Assembly (NCBI GenBank): GCA_027622275.1
Contig: JAQBZB010000069.1
Span: 1-34,597, forward strand
Direction of reading: 5' to 3'
DNA length: 34,597 nt
Origin: Planctomycetota bacterium
Lineage (GTDB): Bacteria; Planctomycetota; Planctomycetia; Pirellulales; Pirellulaceae
Part shown: positions 15,009 to 24,576 of the stretch, in pieces
How the letters are laid out: the number at the start of each line of letters is the position of its first letter
How positions within the stretch are numbered: position 1 is the stretch's first letter
Made by a program: the position numbers and the translations under genes
Notes under the pieces: generated by a model
Databases searched by the model: none
Told to the model about the DNA's origin: nothing
The model's input: only the letters and a program-made list of their open reading frames with translations

Positions 15009-18000
15009 TCACTTGGAAGTCGTGACGATTTCGCATTCGGGTAGCTTGGGCTTCAGCAACATTACGCCGGCGGAGGTGAGTTTGGTTTCGGTGGCATCGA
15101 GACGGGTGAGGCGGGGCAGTGTGGCGATCGCTTCCGCCGCCTGGTCGTCGAACTGCGTTTTGGCGACGATCAGGGTCTGCAGCGACTTGACCTGAGCCAG
15201 ATGCCGGAACCCGTCGGCCGTGACGTAAGTCGAACCTGTAAGGTCCAGCTCCTGCAAGTTTGGCAGCGTCGCCAGGTGCGCCACCGAGTCGTCCGGCAAG
15301 TCTTGCTGCCAGTGCAGGCTGAGCTTCAGTAAGGTCATTCCCTTCAGATGCTCAAGTCCCGGATTCACATTGCCCGTCCAGACATGCAAGTTCTTCAGCG
15401 CCGGCAGCCGGCAAACGTATTCCAGGTATCCATCGCTCAATTCAGTGCTTTGAATCATGAGCGTTTCGAGGCCTGCCAGCGGGGGCAATCGGGAGAGCCC
15501 GTCACTGGTGAAGGGTGTTGCCGCCGCCGAAAGCGACACCAGGTTTTCGAGGCGCTCCAAATGTGCCAGACCAGTCCCATTGAGGCGCGTGCGATTGAGG
15601 TAAAGAAACTGAAGTTCGGTCAGACTCTGCACGTGTGCCAACCCCTCGTCTGCAATGCCGGTGCCCGAAAGATTCAGATTGTGGAGCATCGGCAGGTCCC
15701 GCAGCCGTTCTAGATCCTGATCGCCGACACTGGCGCTATCGATCAGAAGCACACCGGCAAGGCGAAAGGGATGCGCCGGCAGATCCGCCGCCTGACTCAC
15801 AGCGTGTCGCTTGTTGTCCTCCAGAATGTGAATCGTACCGCCAACCTTCAGTACCCACTCGGCTGCTTCGCGGTCCTGTCGAAAGTCGTCGTAGACCACG
15901 TTCGTTTTGGACAATTGCTGACGCAAACGCACTGCCATGTCCGCCGTGACGCTCGTGCCAGTCAGGCGAAGTTCCTTGAGCTGCTCGATTGCGAGCAGAA
16001 GCTCGGCGTCGGAATCGGTGACCGCCAACCCGCTCAGGGACAGCGAGTGTAACACGTCGATTCCGGCGAGTGCCGCTGCAGCACCCTTGTCGATGATGGT
16101 GGCATCGTGCAGATCCACACGGCGCAGCGACGACAGCGACGCCAACTGCTCCGCGACCGCACTGTCAACCGAGATGCCGGACAACACCAGCTCGCGCAGC
16201 GATGGAAGTTGTGAGAGGTCACCGAGACGAGAGGCATCGAGCCCCGCAGCCCCGATCTCAAGGCGCTCAACCGTTTCCAGCGCGGCAACCTGGCGCAGCA
16301 GCGTCGGCGTCAAGTAGTAAGCTGTCGTCACCCGCACACCAGAGATCGCCGCCTCACTGTCTGTCGGCACGTCGCCTGCGGCCATCCAATGGCCATCAAC
16401 CAGCAGCTCGGTGCCCGCGGCCTGCAACACTTCGAGCGCCGTCCCCTGCTCGTCGAGCGCCCGCCCGGGGATCTCCGCCGATCGCCTTTGAATCGACGCC
16501 ACGACCGCCTGCATTTCCTCATCGGGCGACCGCACCTTGGCCAGCACGCCGGTCGCAAGGAAGTCGTAATCTCCCGGCGGGTCGATGTTCGGCGATCCCC
16601 AGATGCGGACAAAGCCAGCGCTATCGGCCGTGGCGATGCGGCGGCCATCAGGGCTGAAGGCGACGTCAGTAAATGGCGCTCCGCCTGTCGAGAGAGTAAA
16701 GACTTCGTCTCCCGTGGCCGCGTCGACGATTTTCAGCGCCGTGTCTTCCGTTCCAGCCGTCACAATCCGCTCACCGGCGGGCGACCAGGCACCGAACGCC
16801 GAACCGGCGTGAAGTTTGGAGGTCGCGACCGCCTCACCGGAATGTGCGTTGAAGAACTGCAAGCCTCCCTCGCCCAATGCCAGGATACGCCCTTGCGGTT
16901 CCCAGATGAAAGCGGCGCTCGACATGGTCTTGATCGTCCGCACGAGTCGATGTTCGGGCACACTCCACAGCTCAAGCTGGCGGTTTCTTTGAATGGCGAC
17001 GTGCTTTCCGTCGGGGTGCCACGACATGCTGTTCCGATCGGAGGTCGTCAACTGCCGCCTCTCGCCCAACCCGGCGTCCTCCCAGTAGTACACCGGTTTC
17101 AACTGGCCGAGCGGAACTTCCGCAACATCGCACAACAACCGCTTGCCGTCACTTGACCATCTCAGATACTGGAAGTCGATGGAGCGGCTCCCGGCTTGCA
17201 GCGTCTTCATTTTCTGCTGCGTCGTCGCGTCCCAGAGGTTGATCGCGCCGTCCTCGGTAATTGCCGCCACCATCTGACCTTCGGGGTGCCAGGCCACAAC
17301 ATGCACCGGCCAGTTGGTCACACCAACCCGTGCGCCACTTTCTGCGGGGGCGGCCAACTCGGCTTCCAACGCGCCGTCGGCGGCGTTCCAGGTTGCGACG
17401 CGACCGCTGGATCCACCGGTAATAACGCGCGAGCCATCGGGGCTCCAGGCGACCGATATGCGTGGCGCGGAACCCTTGCGGACAACGCCAGGATCGGCGT
17501 GAATGGCGAGCGCCGGCTGATGCGTCGTCGAAGCGTTCCACAGCTTCAGCGTTCCATCGCCGCCGGCGGTGAAGACCTCTTCGCTACCGGGCCGCCAGGC
17601 CACTGCGCTGATGCCGCCCTTGTGGACGTGCATCTCCCGCCCCTCGCCGGATTCAACGTGCCAGATGTGAATGAACTGGCTCGGCCCGATTGCTGCGAGC
17701 CTCTCGCCATCGGGACTCCAGGAGATCGGACCGCTTACCCGCGGCAACGTGGCGACAAGTTGCCCCTCCTCATCAAACACCTTGGCCGAGAACACCGGAT
17801 AGCGAGCGGAACATGCAAGTCGCTTGCCGTCGGGTCGCCATGCCACATCGCAACAGTCGATGTTACACACCTCTGTCCGCCACAGTTGCTCGCCAGTGAG
17901 CCCGTTGAAGGCGTAGGCGAATCCGTCGTGATCGACAACACCTAGCCGCATGTCGGTGGGATGCCAGTCAATCGCCCGAATCCAGTTCTCATCGACGGTT

Positions 18001-20120
18001 CGCCCGACGCGAAACTGCCGCTGTGGCGCGCCTTCGCTGGTAAGGATTTCGAGAAAGCCATCACCGCCGTAGGCCAGCAGCTCGCCATTGTGGCTCCAGC
18101 CGAGGCCGAGGGTGTTTCGCAAATCGGTTCGCTTCAGGTTGCAATGAATCTGCCGGACCTGCTCGCCGGTCGCCGTGTCCCAGATGTCGAGATCCGATTC
18201 GCCCCGACCGGCCGCCAGGAAACGTCCGTCGGGACTCCACGCGATCGGCATGTTCCCTTTGCCGGGCAGCGTGCGCTCGATCGTGCCGGCATCGGTGTCC
18301 CAAATCAATACAGCGGCGTCGTTCGAGCGGCGTACTGCCAGCCGCTGCCCGTCCGGCCGCCAGGCGACGTATCGGGTCGACGTTTTGCTGTCGAGCACGC
18401 GGATGTTGGCTCGGCACTGATCCCGCAGGTAACGCCACTCCCAGCCGCGAAAATCGGGTTCGCCTTCCTTTGGTTCGTATTGGTCGAGCAGCACTTCTAG
18501 CTGGCCGAATTCGCCGCGTTCCCAGACGGGCCGAAGCGTCTGCATCCGGGCGACGTAGGTATTCCACCGCGCCTCGGCGGCGTTCTGCTCGGCCAGTTGA
18601 CGCTGTTCGGCTTCCTGCTGGCGCGCGGAAATCGCCTCCGCTTCCCGCTCTTCTGCGAGACGACGCTGCTCGGCTTCGCTGTTGCGCGCCGCCTTCGCCT
18701 CGGCTTCGCGAAGCAGGGCAAGTTCCTTCTGCTCCGACTCGGCTTTGCGAGCATCAACGGCTTGTCGCTTCGCGGCGTTTTCGGAAAACGCGAAAGAAGC
18801 CGAGACGACCGTTGCCACCATGAGCACAACAACGAGCGCGGCGGACATGGCCGCAATGCGCGGGTTCCGCCGGCACCAGCGCCACCCTCGCTCGACCGGA
18901 CCCGCGGGACGGGCCAGAATGGGACGGCCTTCCAGGAATCTCGCGAGTTCTTCCACCAGGGCGGTTGCCGTGTCGTAGCGGCGTCGCGGGTCCTTCTCCA
19001 GACACTTGAGACAGATGGTCTCCAGGTCTCTCGGCACGGCGGGATTCAACTGGCGCGGGGCAACAGGCTCGCGTTCCAGGACCTGCATTAACGTGTCGAG
19101 CGGGTTGTCGGCTTGGAAGGGTGGGCGTCCGGTTAGCGTGGCATAAAGAATGGCACCCAGTGAATACACATCCGCCGCTTCCCGCACCTCGCTCACGCGC
19201 CCTGCGGCTTGTTCGGGAGGCATGTAGCTCGGCGTGCCGAGAATCTGACCGGTGCCGGTGAGGTTCGAGTCGCCTTCCAACTTCTTGGCCAGGCCGAAGT
19301 CGGTGACCATGGGCTGAGAGTTGAGGGCCGAGAGTTGAGAGCCAGATGCAGGGCGTTGATGTTCTCGACTCTCAACTCTCAACGCTCGACTTCCGTTCAA
19401 CAACACATTCGCCGGTTTCAAGTCGCGATGGATCACGCCACGTTCGTGCGCGTACTGGACCGACTCGGCTACTTTGCGGACCAGTTCCGCAGCCTCGCGC
19501 GGCGGCAGAGGCCCGTCAGCAAGTCGCGACGCCAGCGACTCGCCTTCGACGTACCCCATCGAAAAGAAATGCTGCCCTTCATGGTCCCCCACTTCGATAA
19601 TGGGCACGATGCCTCGATGATCCAGTCCTGCTGCGGCTTCGGCTTCTGTGTAGAACCGCTGCACATCCTCCTTCGATGCAAATTGGCCGGACAAGATCAT
19701 CTTCAATGCCACGATGCGATTCAGCTTGACCTGCCGTGCCTTGTAAACGACGCCCATCCCGCCGCGGGCAATCTCTTCCAGTAACTCGTAGTCACCAAAG
19801 TACCGCACGATCGTACCGGGTCGAGGAGCGACGGTGACGGATGCGGAAGATGCAAGAGTTGGGACATCCAGACGCGTGACGCTATCCGGCGGCAGCGTCG
19901 GCTCGTCGATCGACCCCTTCCCGACCGCGTCGCCCGCCAGCTTATCGATCTGACTCTTGTCAGCGAAGAACTCTCGCAACTCGTCCGCGTATTCCGGATG
20001 CGTTTGAATTATCTGCTCTCGATCGATCGGCTCACCTGACTCCGCCGCTTGCAGATATTTTGCCAGTATTTCGTTCAGTCGCGGATCGTCTCGGGAAACA
20101 TCGTCATGTGATGGTGACAT
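15009..20120 (-). CDS. Kinase 1: membrane serine/threonine kinase with coiled coil, 14 WD40 blades and leucine-rich repeats
   Basis: A 1703-residue protein. Residues 1-62 are a conserved N-terminal segment shared with kinase 2 (DDPRLNE-LAKYL, PEYADELREFFADKSQIDKL). The Hanks-type kinase domain is about 111-397: glycine loop ARGGMGVVYK (118-127), catalytic K140 (VALK), HRDLKPAN (231-238), DFG (274-276), then GTPSYMPPEQ. All key residues are present. A 29-residue repeat-derived segment (242-270) sits between HRD and DFG. A TM helix is at about 421-446, then an Ala/Glu-rich coiled coil (447-530), then 14 degenerate WD40 blades (572-1180). Leucine-rich repeats form two blocks (about 1270-1415 and 1450-1700) separated by an AAEWVLKVGGTI module. 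The kinase is cytoplasmic, and the propellers and LRRs are presumably extracytoplasmic sensors or scaffolds. I prefer ATG at 20120, aligned with the kinase 2 start, over TTG at 20234. Confidence 0.92.
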   Translation of the reverse strand: MSPSHDDVSRDDPRLNEILAKYLQAAESGEPIDREQIIQTHPEYADELREFFADKSQIDKLAGDAVGKGSIDEPTLPPDSVTRLDVPTLASSASVTVAPRPGTIVRYFGDYELLEEIARGGMGVVYKARQVKLNRIVALKMILSGQFASKEDVQRFYTEAEAAAGLDHRGIVPIIEVGDHEGQHFFSMGYVEGESLASRLADGPLPPREAAELVRKVAESVQYAHERGVIHRDLKPANVLLNGSRALRVESREHQRPASGSQLSALNSQPMVTDFGLAKKLEGDSNLTGTGQILGTPSYMPPEQAAGRVSEVREAADVYSLGAILYATLTGRPPFQADNPLDTLMQVLEREPVAPRQLNPAVPRDLETICLKCLEKDPRRRYDTATALVEELARFLEGRPILARPAGPVERGWRWCRRNPRIAAMSAALVVVLMVATVVSASFAFSENAAKRQAVDARKAESEQKELALLREAEAKAARNSEAEQRRLAEEREAEAISARQQEAEQRQLAEQNAAEARWNTYVARMQTLRPVWERGEFGQLEVLLDQYEPKEGEPDFRGWEWRYLRDQCRANIRVLDSKTSTRYVAWRPDGQRLAVRRSNDAAVLIWDTDAGTIERTLPGKGNMPIAWSPDGRFLAAGRGESDLDIWDTATGEQVRQIHCNLKRTDLRNTLGLGWSHNGELLAYGGDGFLEILTSEGAPQRQFRVGRTVDENWIRAIDWHPTDMRLGVVDHDGFAYAFNGLTGEQLWRTEVCNIDCCDVAWRPDGKRLACSARYPVFSAKVFDEEGQLVATLPRVSGPISWSPDGERLAAIGPSQFIHIWHVESGEGREMHVHKGGISAVAWRPGSEEVFTAGGDGTLKLWNASTTHQPALAIHADPGVVRKGSAPRISVAWSPDGSRVITGGSSGRVATWNAADGALEAELAAPAESGARVGVTNWPVHVVAWHPEGQMVAAITEDGAINLWDATTQQKMKTLQAGSRSIDFQYLRWSSDGKRLLCDVAEVPLGQLKPVYYWEDAGLGERRQLTTSDRNSMSWHPDGKHVAIQRNRQLELWSVPEHRLVRTIKTMSSAAFIWEPQGRILALGEGGLQFFNAHSGEAVATSKLHAGSAFGAWSPAGERIVTAGTEDTALKIVDAATGDEVFTLSTGGAPFTDVAFSPDGRRIATADSAGFVRIWGSPNIDPPGDYDFLATGVLAKVRSPDEEMQAVVASIQRRSAEIPGRALDEQGTALEVLQAAGTELLVDGHWMAAGDVPTDSEAAISGVRVTTAYYLTPTLLRQVAALETVERLEIGAAGLDASRLGDLSQLPSLRELVLSGISVDSAVAEQLASLSSLRRVDLHDATIIDKGAAAALAGIDVLHSLSLSGLAVTDSDAELLLAIEQLKELRLTGTSVTADMAVRLRQQLSKTNVVYDDFRQDREAAEWVLKVGGTIHILEDNKRHAVSQAADLPAHPFRLAGVLLIDSASVGDQDLERLRDLPMLHNLNLSGTGIADEGLAHVQSLTELQFLYLNRTRLNGTGLAHLERLENLVSLSAAATPFTSDGLSRLPPLAGLETLMIQSTELSDGYLEYVCRLPALKNLHVWTGNVNPGLEHLKGMTLLKLSLHWQQDLPDDSVAHLATLPNLQELDLTGSTYVTADGFRHLAQVKSLQTLIVAKTQFDDQAAEAIATLPRLTRLDATETKLTSAGVMLLKPKLPECEIVTTSK
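19311..19397 (-). repeat. Repeat-derived in-frame insert in the catalytic core of kinase 1
   Basis: The 29 codons between NVLL and MVTDFG are built from a GAGAGTTGAGAG-type repeat with inverted arms at 19314-19332 and 19364-19384 (imperfect). They encode a Ser/Arg-rich loop (ALRVESREH...SQLSALNSQ). Ordinary kinases have about six residues here. The same segment occurs at the same place in kinase 2 (27376-27465). Confidence 0.8.
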
Positions 20121-20237
20121 AGAACGGTTCCGTACTCCCAAATACTTCGTCAAGTAGGTAAGAGCCCACCACTGCCAAAACGGGGCGCGGTTTGCTCCAA
20201 AGTTTTCCGTGTCTATTGACGGCGATGTACTCAAGAG

Positions 20238-20705
20238 TCATGTCTTGTCTCGACCGCCGGGGCCGCGGACGCGCTCCCAGCAGGCATCAGCAAACAAGGC
20301 CGCTCCAATCAACAGGCAGGCGATCCATTGTAAGACGGGGACGATGAACAACTCCATCCGCTGGTAACGGTCGCGCATGTAGTCCGGGCCGCGGGGACTT
20401 TCGGCCAGCGCAGCACGGAACCCGGCCGCTTCGCTCGCCAAGGCCCACACACCGAATGCGACCACCAGCACAGTCAAGACGAACAGTGCTACGCGGTGCC
20501 GACGGCTGTTGTGGCGCTGCCACCAGGCAAACAACCCCAGTAGCAGATACGGGCTGAACAAGAACACGGCAAAGATGCCCTCGCCCTCGCCATTCAACGA
20601 CAGGTAGCCGTCTGGCAGAGTGAACGCCAATATCGCAATGGGCGCGAGCAGGCAGATTGCCACTGACAAGCCGGGCAGAAGCAGGCTGTTGTTTTCTTTT
20701 AGCAT
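20238..20705 (-). CDS. Small membrane protein of unknown function
   Basis: A 155-residue protein with about four TM segments (residues 8-30, 42-62, 70-92, 118-138) and a charged C-terminus (ERVRGPGGRDKT). It lies 117 bp upstream of the kinase 1 start and just after the membrane protein at 20727-21500. No family recognised. Confidence 0.72.
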   Translation of the reverse strand: MLKENNSLLLPGLSVAICLLAPIAILAFTLPDGYLSLNGEGEGIFAVFLFSPYLLLGLFAWWQRHNSRRHRVALFVLTVLVVAFGVWALASEAAGFRAALAESPRGPDYMRDRYQRMELFIVPVLQWIACLLIGAALFADACWERVRGPGGRDKT

Positions 20706-20726
20706 CTTCAGTGGGGCATCCAGCTA

Positions 20727-21500
20727 TCACGGAACAGCAAACTCAATCGTAAACAACGCAACTTGCAGCAGCACGGCGTAGAGGCAGAGGAATCCCCACG
20801 TCACGAGCTTCAACCAATTGGGCGGCGGAGCGGTCGATCGCCGCGTGTGACGTTGCAGCAATACGACATTTGCCCCCGCAGCAATGAGGATTCCCACATG
20901 AATGACGCAGTGCAGCCAGTGATGGTGAAAGCCATTTTTGTCGCCGTGACCCTGAAACGTGTAGCAGCCACCCAGGATGCTGTACGCAAGCGGTAAAGCG
21001 AGTAGCACGACGAGTGTGGAGAACGACCACGCCAAACGGCGTTGGTTGAGGCGAACGCTCATGCGATCCCACGTGCGAAAGACCGCCAACCACACGCCGT
21101 ACATGGGGAACAAGGCCAACACACCCCAGATGATACCTGCAACAGATCTGTCCCCCATCATTAACGGCAACGCGACCAGAAAGCCGGTCAGCACGCTGAC
21201 CAGCGGAAGGTAATCGAGGTCACCAAGAAGCACCGTAACCCAGAATCCGCCGACAACGAGCATCGCCGCCGTCGCAGCCAGCACGCGCCGGCAAGCTATC
21301 GACGACAAACGCACAGCCCACCATCCGACAACGGTCCAGGTCGTAACAACCACCACGATCGTATACGCCATGCCGACCAGGACGCTTCCGCGCACAACGG
21401 CCACCGCGCACCACAACGCTGCGACCGTCATGAACTGAATCAGCTTCGCCAGGCCAAATTGAATCGGCTGAGGTCTCGGAATTGGTTCCCTGGTACTCAT
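20727..21500 (-). CDS. Multi-pass membrane protein, paralogue of the gene at 1134-1916
   Basis: A 257-residue protein with about seven TM segments, close in sequence to the protein at 1134-1916 over its whole length. Shared blocks: an 18-residue identical N-terminal block RPQPIQFGLAKLIQFMTV, CRRVLAAT, VWLAVFRTWDR, HHHWLHCVIHV, RSTAPPPNWLKLVTWG and LLQVALF near the end. ATG at 21500 is preferred over an upstream start at 21548, because it forms an ATGA overlap with the stop of the gene before it (21497-21901) and matches the paralogue. Function unknown. Confidence 0.8.
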   Translation of the reverse strand: MSTREPIPRPQPIQFGLAKLIQFMTVAALWCAVAVVRGSVLVGMAYTIVVVVTTWTVVGWWAVRLSSIACRRVLAATAAMLVVGGFWVTVLLGDLDYLPLVSVLTGFLVALPLMMGDRSVAGIIWGVLALFPMYGVWLAVFRTWDRMSVRLNQRRLAWSFSTLVVLLALPLAYSILGGCYTFQGHGDKNGFHHHWLHCVIHVGILIAAGANVVLLQRHTRRSTAPPPNWLKLVTWGFLCLYAVLLQVALFTIEFAVP

Positions 21501-21901
21501 TGCTTCATGAAACACTCTAGTGAAAGGACACCGTTCATTCCGAGCCAAGGAATCGCGAACAAGACCAGTACGATTGCCAGCCAGATCGAAATCGCTGAGA
21601 CACCGGCATCAATGTCGGGATCATTGCGACATGCGGCGGCCAGGACCCCTGCAACTGCAAAGCTGACAAACGTGAAGAGAAAGTACGAGGCAAGATAACC
21701 GATTCGGAAAGACCATTGCTCGACCGCGTCCATGGGCTCGATCGTCGCAGCAAAACCGAACAGGCAGAAGGCGGCAGCAGGCATCAACATCACGGCGAGG
21801 ACGACTCTCGCGGCATACGAACGGGTGCCGCGGACAATCGCCACCACAGCGACGAGTGCAATGACGAAAGCAAACAGTATGGCCATCAGAAAACCGGGCA
21901 T
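21497..21901 (-). CDS. Small membrane protein of unknown function
   Basis: A 134-residue protein with four TM segments (residues 4-24, 32-52, 65-88, 100-120). A GGGGAG sequence precedes the ATG at 21901. Its stop overlaps the next start (ATGA), showing translational coupling with the paralogous membrane protein downstream. No family recognised. Confidence 0.75.
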   Translation of the reverse strand: MPGFLMAILFAFVIALVAVVAIVRGTRSYAARVVLAVMLMPAAAFCLFGFAATIEPMDAVEQWSFRIGYLASYFLFTFVSFAVAGVLAAACRNDPDIDAGVSAISIWLAIVLVLFAIPWLGMNGVLSLECFMKQ

Positions 21902-21951
21902 TTGTCTCCCCTTAGATTCTGGCAGAGCAGGGGGACGGTGTACCTACTCAT

Positions 21952-22266
21952 CTAGCGGAACCAAGCCAGGAACCAAATCGGCGCTTCGTAGGCAATCATC
22001 GCCAAGCCGATTGCACCGCTGATGATTCCGATCCAACTCCTGCGCCGGATTCCCACGCCGACGCCGAGTAGACCACAGACAAAACAAAACAACGGAAGAA
22101 GCTGGATCGTCACCGTCGTGAAAATCCTGTTCATATTGAGGCCGTCCGGCCCTTGGTGGAAGACCAGCCAAAGACTCGCCCAAGCCAGGCACGCCGCGAC
22201 CAGCGAGGCCGTGCCGTACCACGCCGGAGACAGACCGAAACGATCTGCTTTTGACTTCTCGATCAT
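21952..22266 (-). CDS. 104-residue membrane protein
   Basis: A small protein with three TM helices (residues about 18-36, 50-70, 76-100) and a short charged N-terminus (MIEKSKADRFG). AAGGA lies about nine bases before the ATG at 22266. It begins five bases after the end of the DUF1579/TIGR03067 gene, so it is very likely in the same operon. Function unknown. Confidence 0.75.
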   Translation of the reverse strand: MIEKSKADRFGLSPAWYGTASLVAACLAWASLWLVFHQGPDGLNMNRIFTTVTIQLLPLFCFVCGLLGVGVGIRRRSWIGIISGAIGLAMIAYEAPIWFLAWFR

Positions 22267-22271
22267 CGGCG

Positions 22272-24533
22272 TTATTCCTTGATTCGCTTATAGACGAATG
22301 TAATCTGTTTCGATCCCGCTGCGGACTTGATGTCGTTTGGGCGACTTTCAGCATCTGACGCGTAAGTAATCGCCAACGTGTCGCCGTCCAACTCGTAGAT
22401 GCCGGACGTCGTTTGCCCCTTGGTCTCGTTCGACTCTGGCGGGAAAATGAGATCGATGGTTTTTCCCTTCCCGCTGGAACCCAGTTTGTAAGAGCCTTTG
22501 GGTGTTTCCCCCGCATTTCCACTGGCCAGCAGCAGGAACTCGTTTCCTTTGAACACGTATCGAATGGCTGAATCTTCCGGTGCGATTGGTGGTTCCCCGT
22601 CACCTTGACCGTTTTGCACGTACTGAATTAGGCCCCAGGTACCTTGAAGTCGGCTCTGGTCGGTGGGCTTTGGTTGCTTGCCGTCCGGCTTTCCGCCGCT
22701 GTCAGGAGCAGCCACTTGTCGAGTTGCCGTGATTTCCATGTCAAGGTAGACCTTGCCAGCAGCGTCGGTGGCTTTGAATTTCCAGACTTCCTGGTTCGGA
22801 TCGGTAAAGCTGCCCGAACTTCGAATTTTGATGCCTTCATCCAGATCGGTCACGCACGACATCGTCTGCGCCTGTTCGTTCCAGCTTCCCGTCGATGTAT
22901 TGCGGTTGCCGTCGGAACTGAACCACCAGCTTCGATAGACTTTGTTTTGTGGATCGAATCCAAAGAGGGACATGTTTTCTTTGCCGTCGGAGAGGTGGGC
23001 GGTTTCCATGACCAGCCGGCCATTCAGGATCCATTCACGCGTGATTTTCGCCGTGGCTCGACCTCCGTCCGGAGACCAAGGCGCGGGTTTTTGGAGGCGG
23101 ACGAAATCCCAAGTGCCGATCATGCGGTCGAGAACTTTCAATTCGGCGGGCAGGTCAGCGGCGGGTTCGTGTTTCTTCCACGCCGCGACAATGGCGGCTT
23201 CGCGCTCGTCAGGCTGACGTGTTTTCTTGCCTTCGTGATCCAACAGCAACTCGCCGTTCTCGTCCTTGATCCAAGCGGTGACTAAATTGGTGTCGGCAGC
23301 GGGAAAGTGGTTCTTTCCACCGCTCGTCCAGTTGTCCGGCATGTCGGTTCCGATCCCAGACGCGGTGCTGGTCGCTTTGTCCCAAGTCAGCCGCCACTGC
23401 GCTCCCATCAGGCCCTTCGAGTCAAAGCCCCAGAGTGGATAAGCGTTCTGCCGCGGATCATAAGTCACGATCCACAGCCCTTTCTTTCCGTCAGGCTGAC
23501 TCATGTCCCGAATCAGAATGACACGGTTTTTCAAAGCCCACACGGTACTCTCCTGACCGGTGAACGTGCCGCCGTCGGGCAACCACTTGGCAGGTTTCGC
23601 GGTCGTGCTCAACTTCCACGTCCCAACGAAGCGGCTCAGCATGTCGAGATCGTTGCTCCGCATCGCAGCAGTGTTCCTGTTCGTCGTTGGCGGTTGAGCG
23701 GCAGGCGTCGCGTCGGTTGTCGCGGGACGCTGGAGCGAGACTTGCAACCATGCTGGTAAGCTGAAATCGACCAACTCTGCCGCCACTTCCTGGCGCGAGG
23801 CGTATTCGTTCATGCGCTTCCGAAACGACTGTTCAAGCGCCGCGTCGTGAAACTTGAGTTGTCCCGAGGCTTCGGCTTCCGCGATCAGTTTCTGGTACGC
23901 CCCGACGGGCTCCATCGAAATCTGCATCCCAACCACCTTGCCGCCGTACTTTTCATACAAAGCCTTCTGGCAGCGCAGCGGCATCAACTGGTTGTAAGCT
24001 TCATGCGCGACGACCGTTTTGTGTTCGAGGGCGAAGGTAAGCGACCGCGCCAACCCTTCCTGTTGCAGTCGTTCCAGCCAGGGGGCGTCGTTGTTTGCGA
24101 GCTTGGCGCGCGTCTCGTCGAGTTGAGATTGAATCTTTGCTACGTCAAAGGCCGGAACCGGCGGCCTATTCCCCGCACTACGTTCGGCCGCCGACTGCCA
24201 GGCCTCCCAGAACGCGTCGATTTCCTCTTGCGAGAGCGCCGCAACTTCGCGGCGGCAGAAGTCGTCCATCAAGGCGCTCAGAATCAGGCGACGGAAGTTG
24301 ACTTCCGCTTGCGCCGGGTTGCCATCGCCGGAGAAGTCGCGGCGATAGACCGGCTTGGCAAGCAGAGTGGCGACCGGTGCGGCGAGATCAGTGGCCGTGG
24401 TCGTCGGAGCAGCCGCGGTACTTGGTGACGGCAAAGATGCCGCTTCGCCAGTCGTTGGAGTTGGGGAAACTGTCTTTTGACAGCCGACACAGACGAGCAG
24501 GCCGGCAAGCAGCGTGAGTATTCGGTATCGCAT
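22272..24533 (-). CDS. Putative lipoprotein with helical N-terminal domain, two DUF1579 domains and a TIGR03067 domain
   Basis: A 753-residue exported protein. The signal sequence MRYRILTLLAGLLVCVGCQ ends in a plausible lipidation cysteine (C18), though the residue at -3 is unusual. A Thr/Ala/Pro linker follows, then a helical domain (about 60-270) that recalls SurA-type chaperone N-terminal regions only loosely. Next are two DUF1579-type domains (about 295-430 and 455-615), each with the LDMLSRFVGTW or LDRMIGTWDF start and an NRVI or NGRLV motif. A C-terminal TIGR03067-like domain (about 635-753) has LQGTWGLIQY and GIYELDGDTLAITYA. TIGR03067 is a domain known mainly from planctomycetes, of unknown role. 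ATG at 24533 has AAGGA upstream; an earlier start at 24569 has no support. It follows kinase 2, as the broken DUF1579 gene follows kinase 1. Confidence 0.88.
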   Translation of the reverse strand: MRYRILTLLAGLLVCVGCQKTVSPTPTTGEAASLPSPSTAAAPTTTATDLAAPVATLLAKPVYRRDFSGDGNPAQAEVNFRRLILSALMDDFCRREVAALSQEEIDAFWEAWQSAAERSAGNRPPVPAFDVAKIQSQLDETRAKLANNDAPWLERLQQEGLARSLTFALEHKTVVAHEAYNQLMPLRCQKALYEKYGGKVVGMQISMEPVGAYQKLIAEAEASGQLKFHDAALEQSFRKRMNEYASRQEVAAELVDFSLPAWLQVSLQRPATTDATPAAQPPTTNRNTAAMRSNDLDMLSRFVGTWKLSTTAKPAKWLPDGGTFTGQESTVWALKNRVILIRDMSQPDGKKGLWIVTYDPRQNAYPLWGFDSKGLMGAQWRLTWDKATSTASGIGTDMPDNWTSGGKNHFPAADTNLVTAWIKDENGELLLDHEGKKTRQPDEREAAIVAAWKKHEPAADLPAELKVLDRMIGTWDFVRLQKPAPWSPDGGRATAKITREWILNGRLVMETAHLSDGKENMSLFGFDPQNKVYRSWWFSSDGNRNTSTGSWNEQAQTMSCVTDLDEGIKIRSSGSFTDPNQEVWKFKATDAAGKVYLDMEITATRQVAAPDSGGKPDGKQPKPTDQSRLQGTWGLIQYVQNGQGDGEPPIAPEDSAIRYVFKGNEFLLLASGNAGETPKGSYKLGSSGKGKTIDLIFPPESNETKGQTTSGIYELDGDTLAITYASDAESRPNDIKSAAGSKQITFVYKRIKE

Positions 24534-24576
24534 TGGAGGGTTCCTTGTCGGTCTGGTGAATCGGTACATGGTTTAA

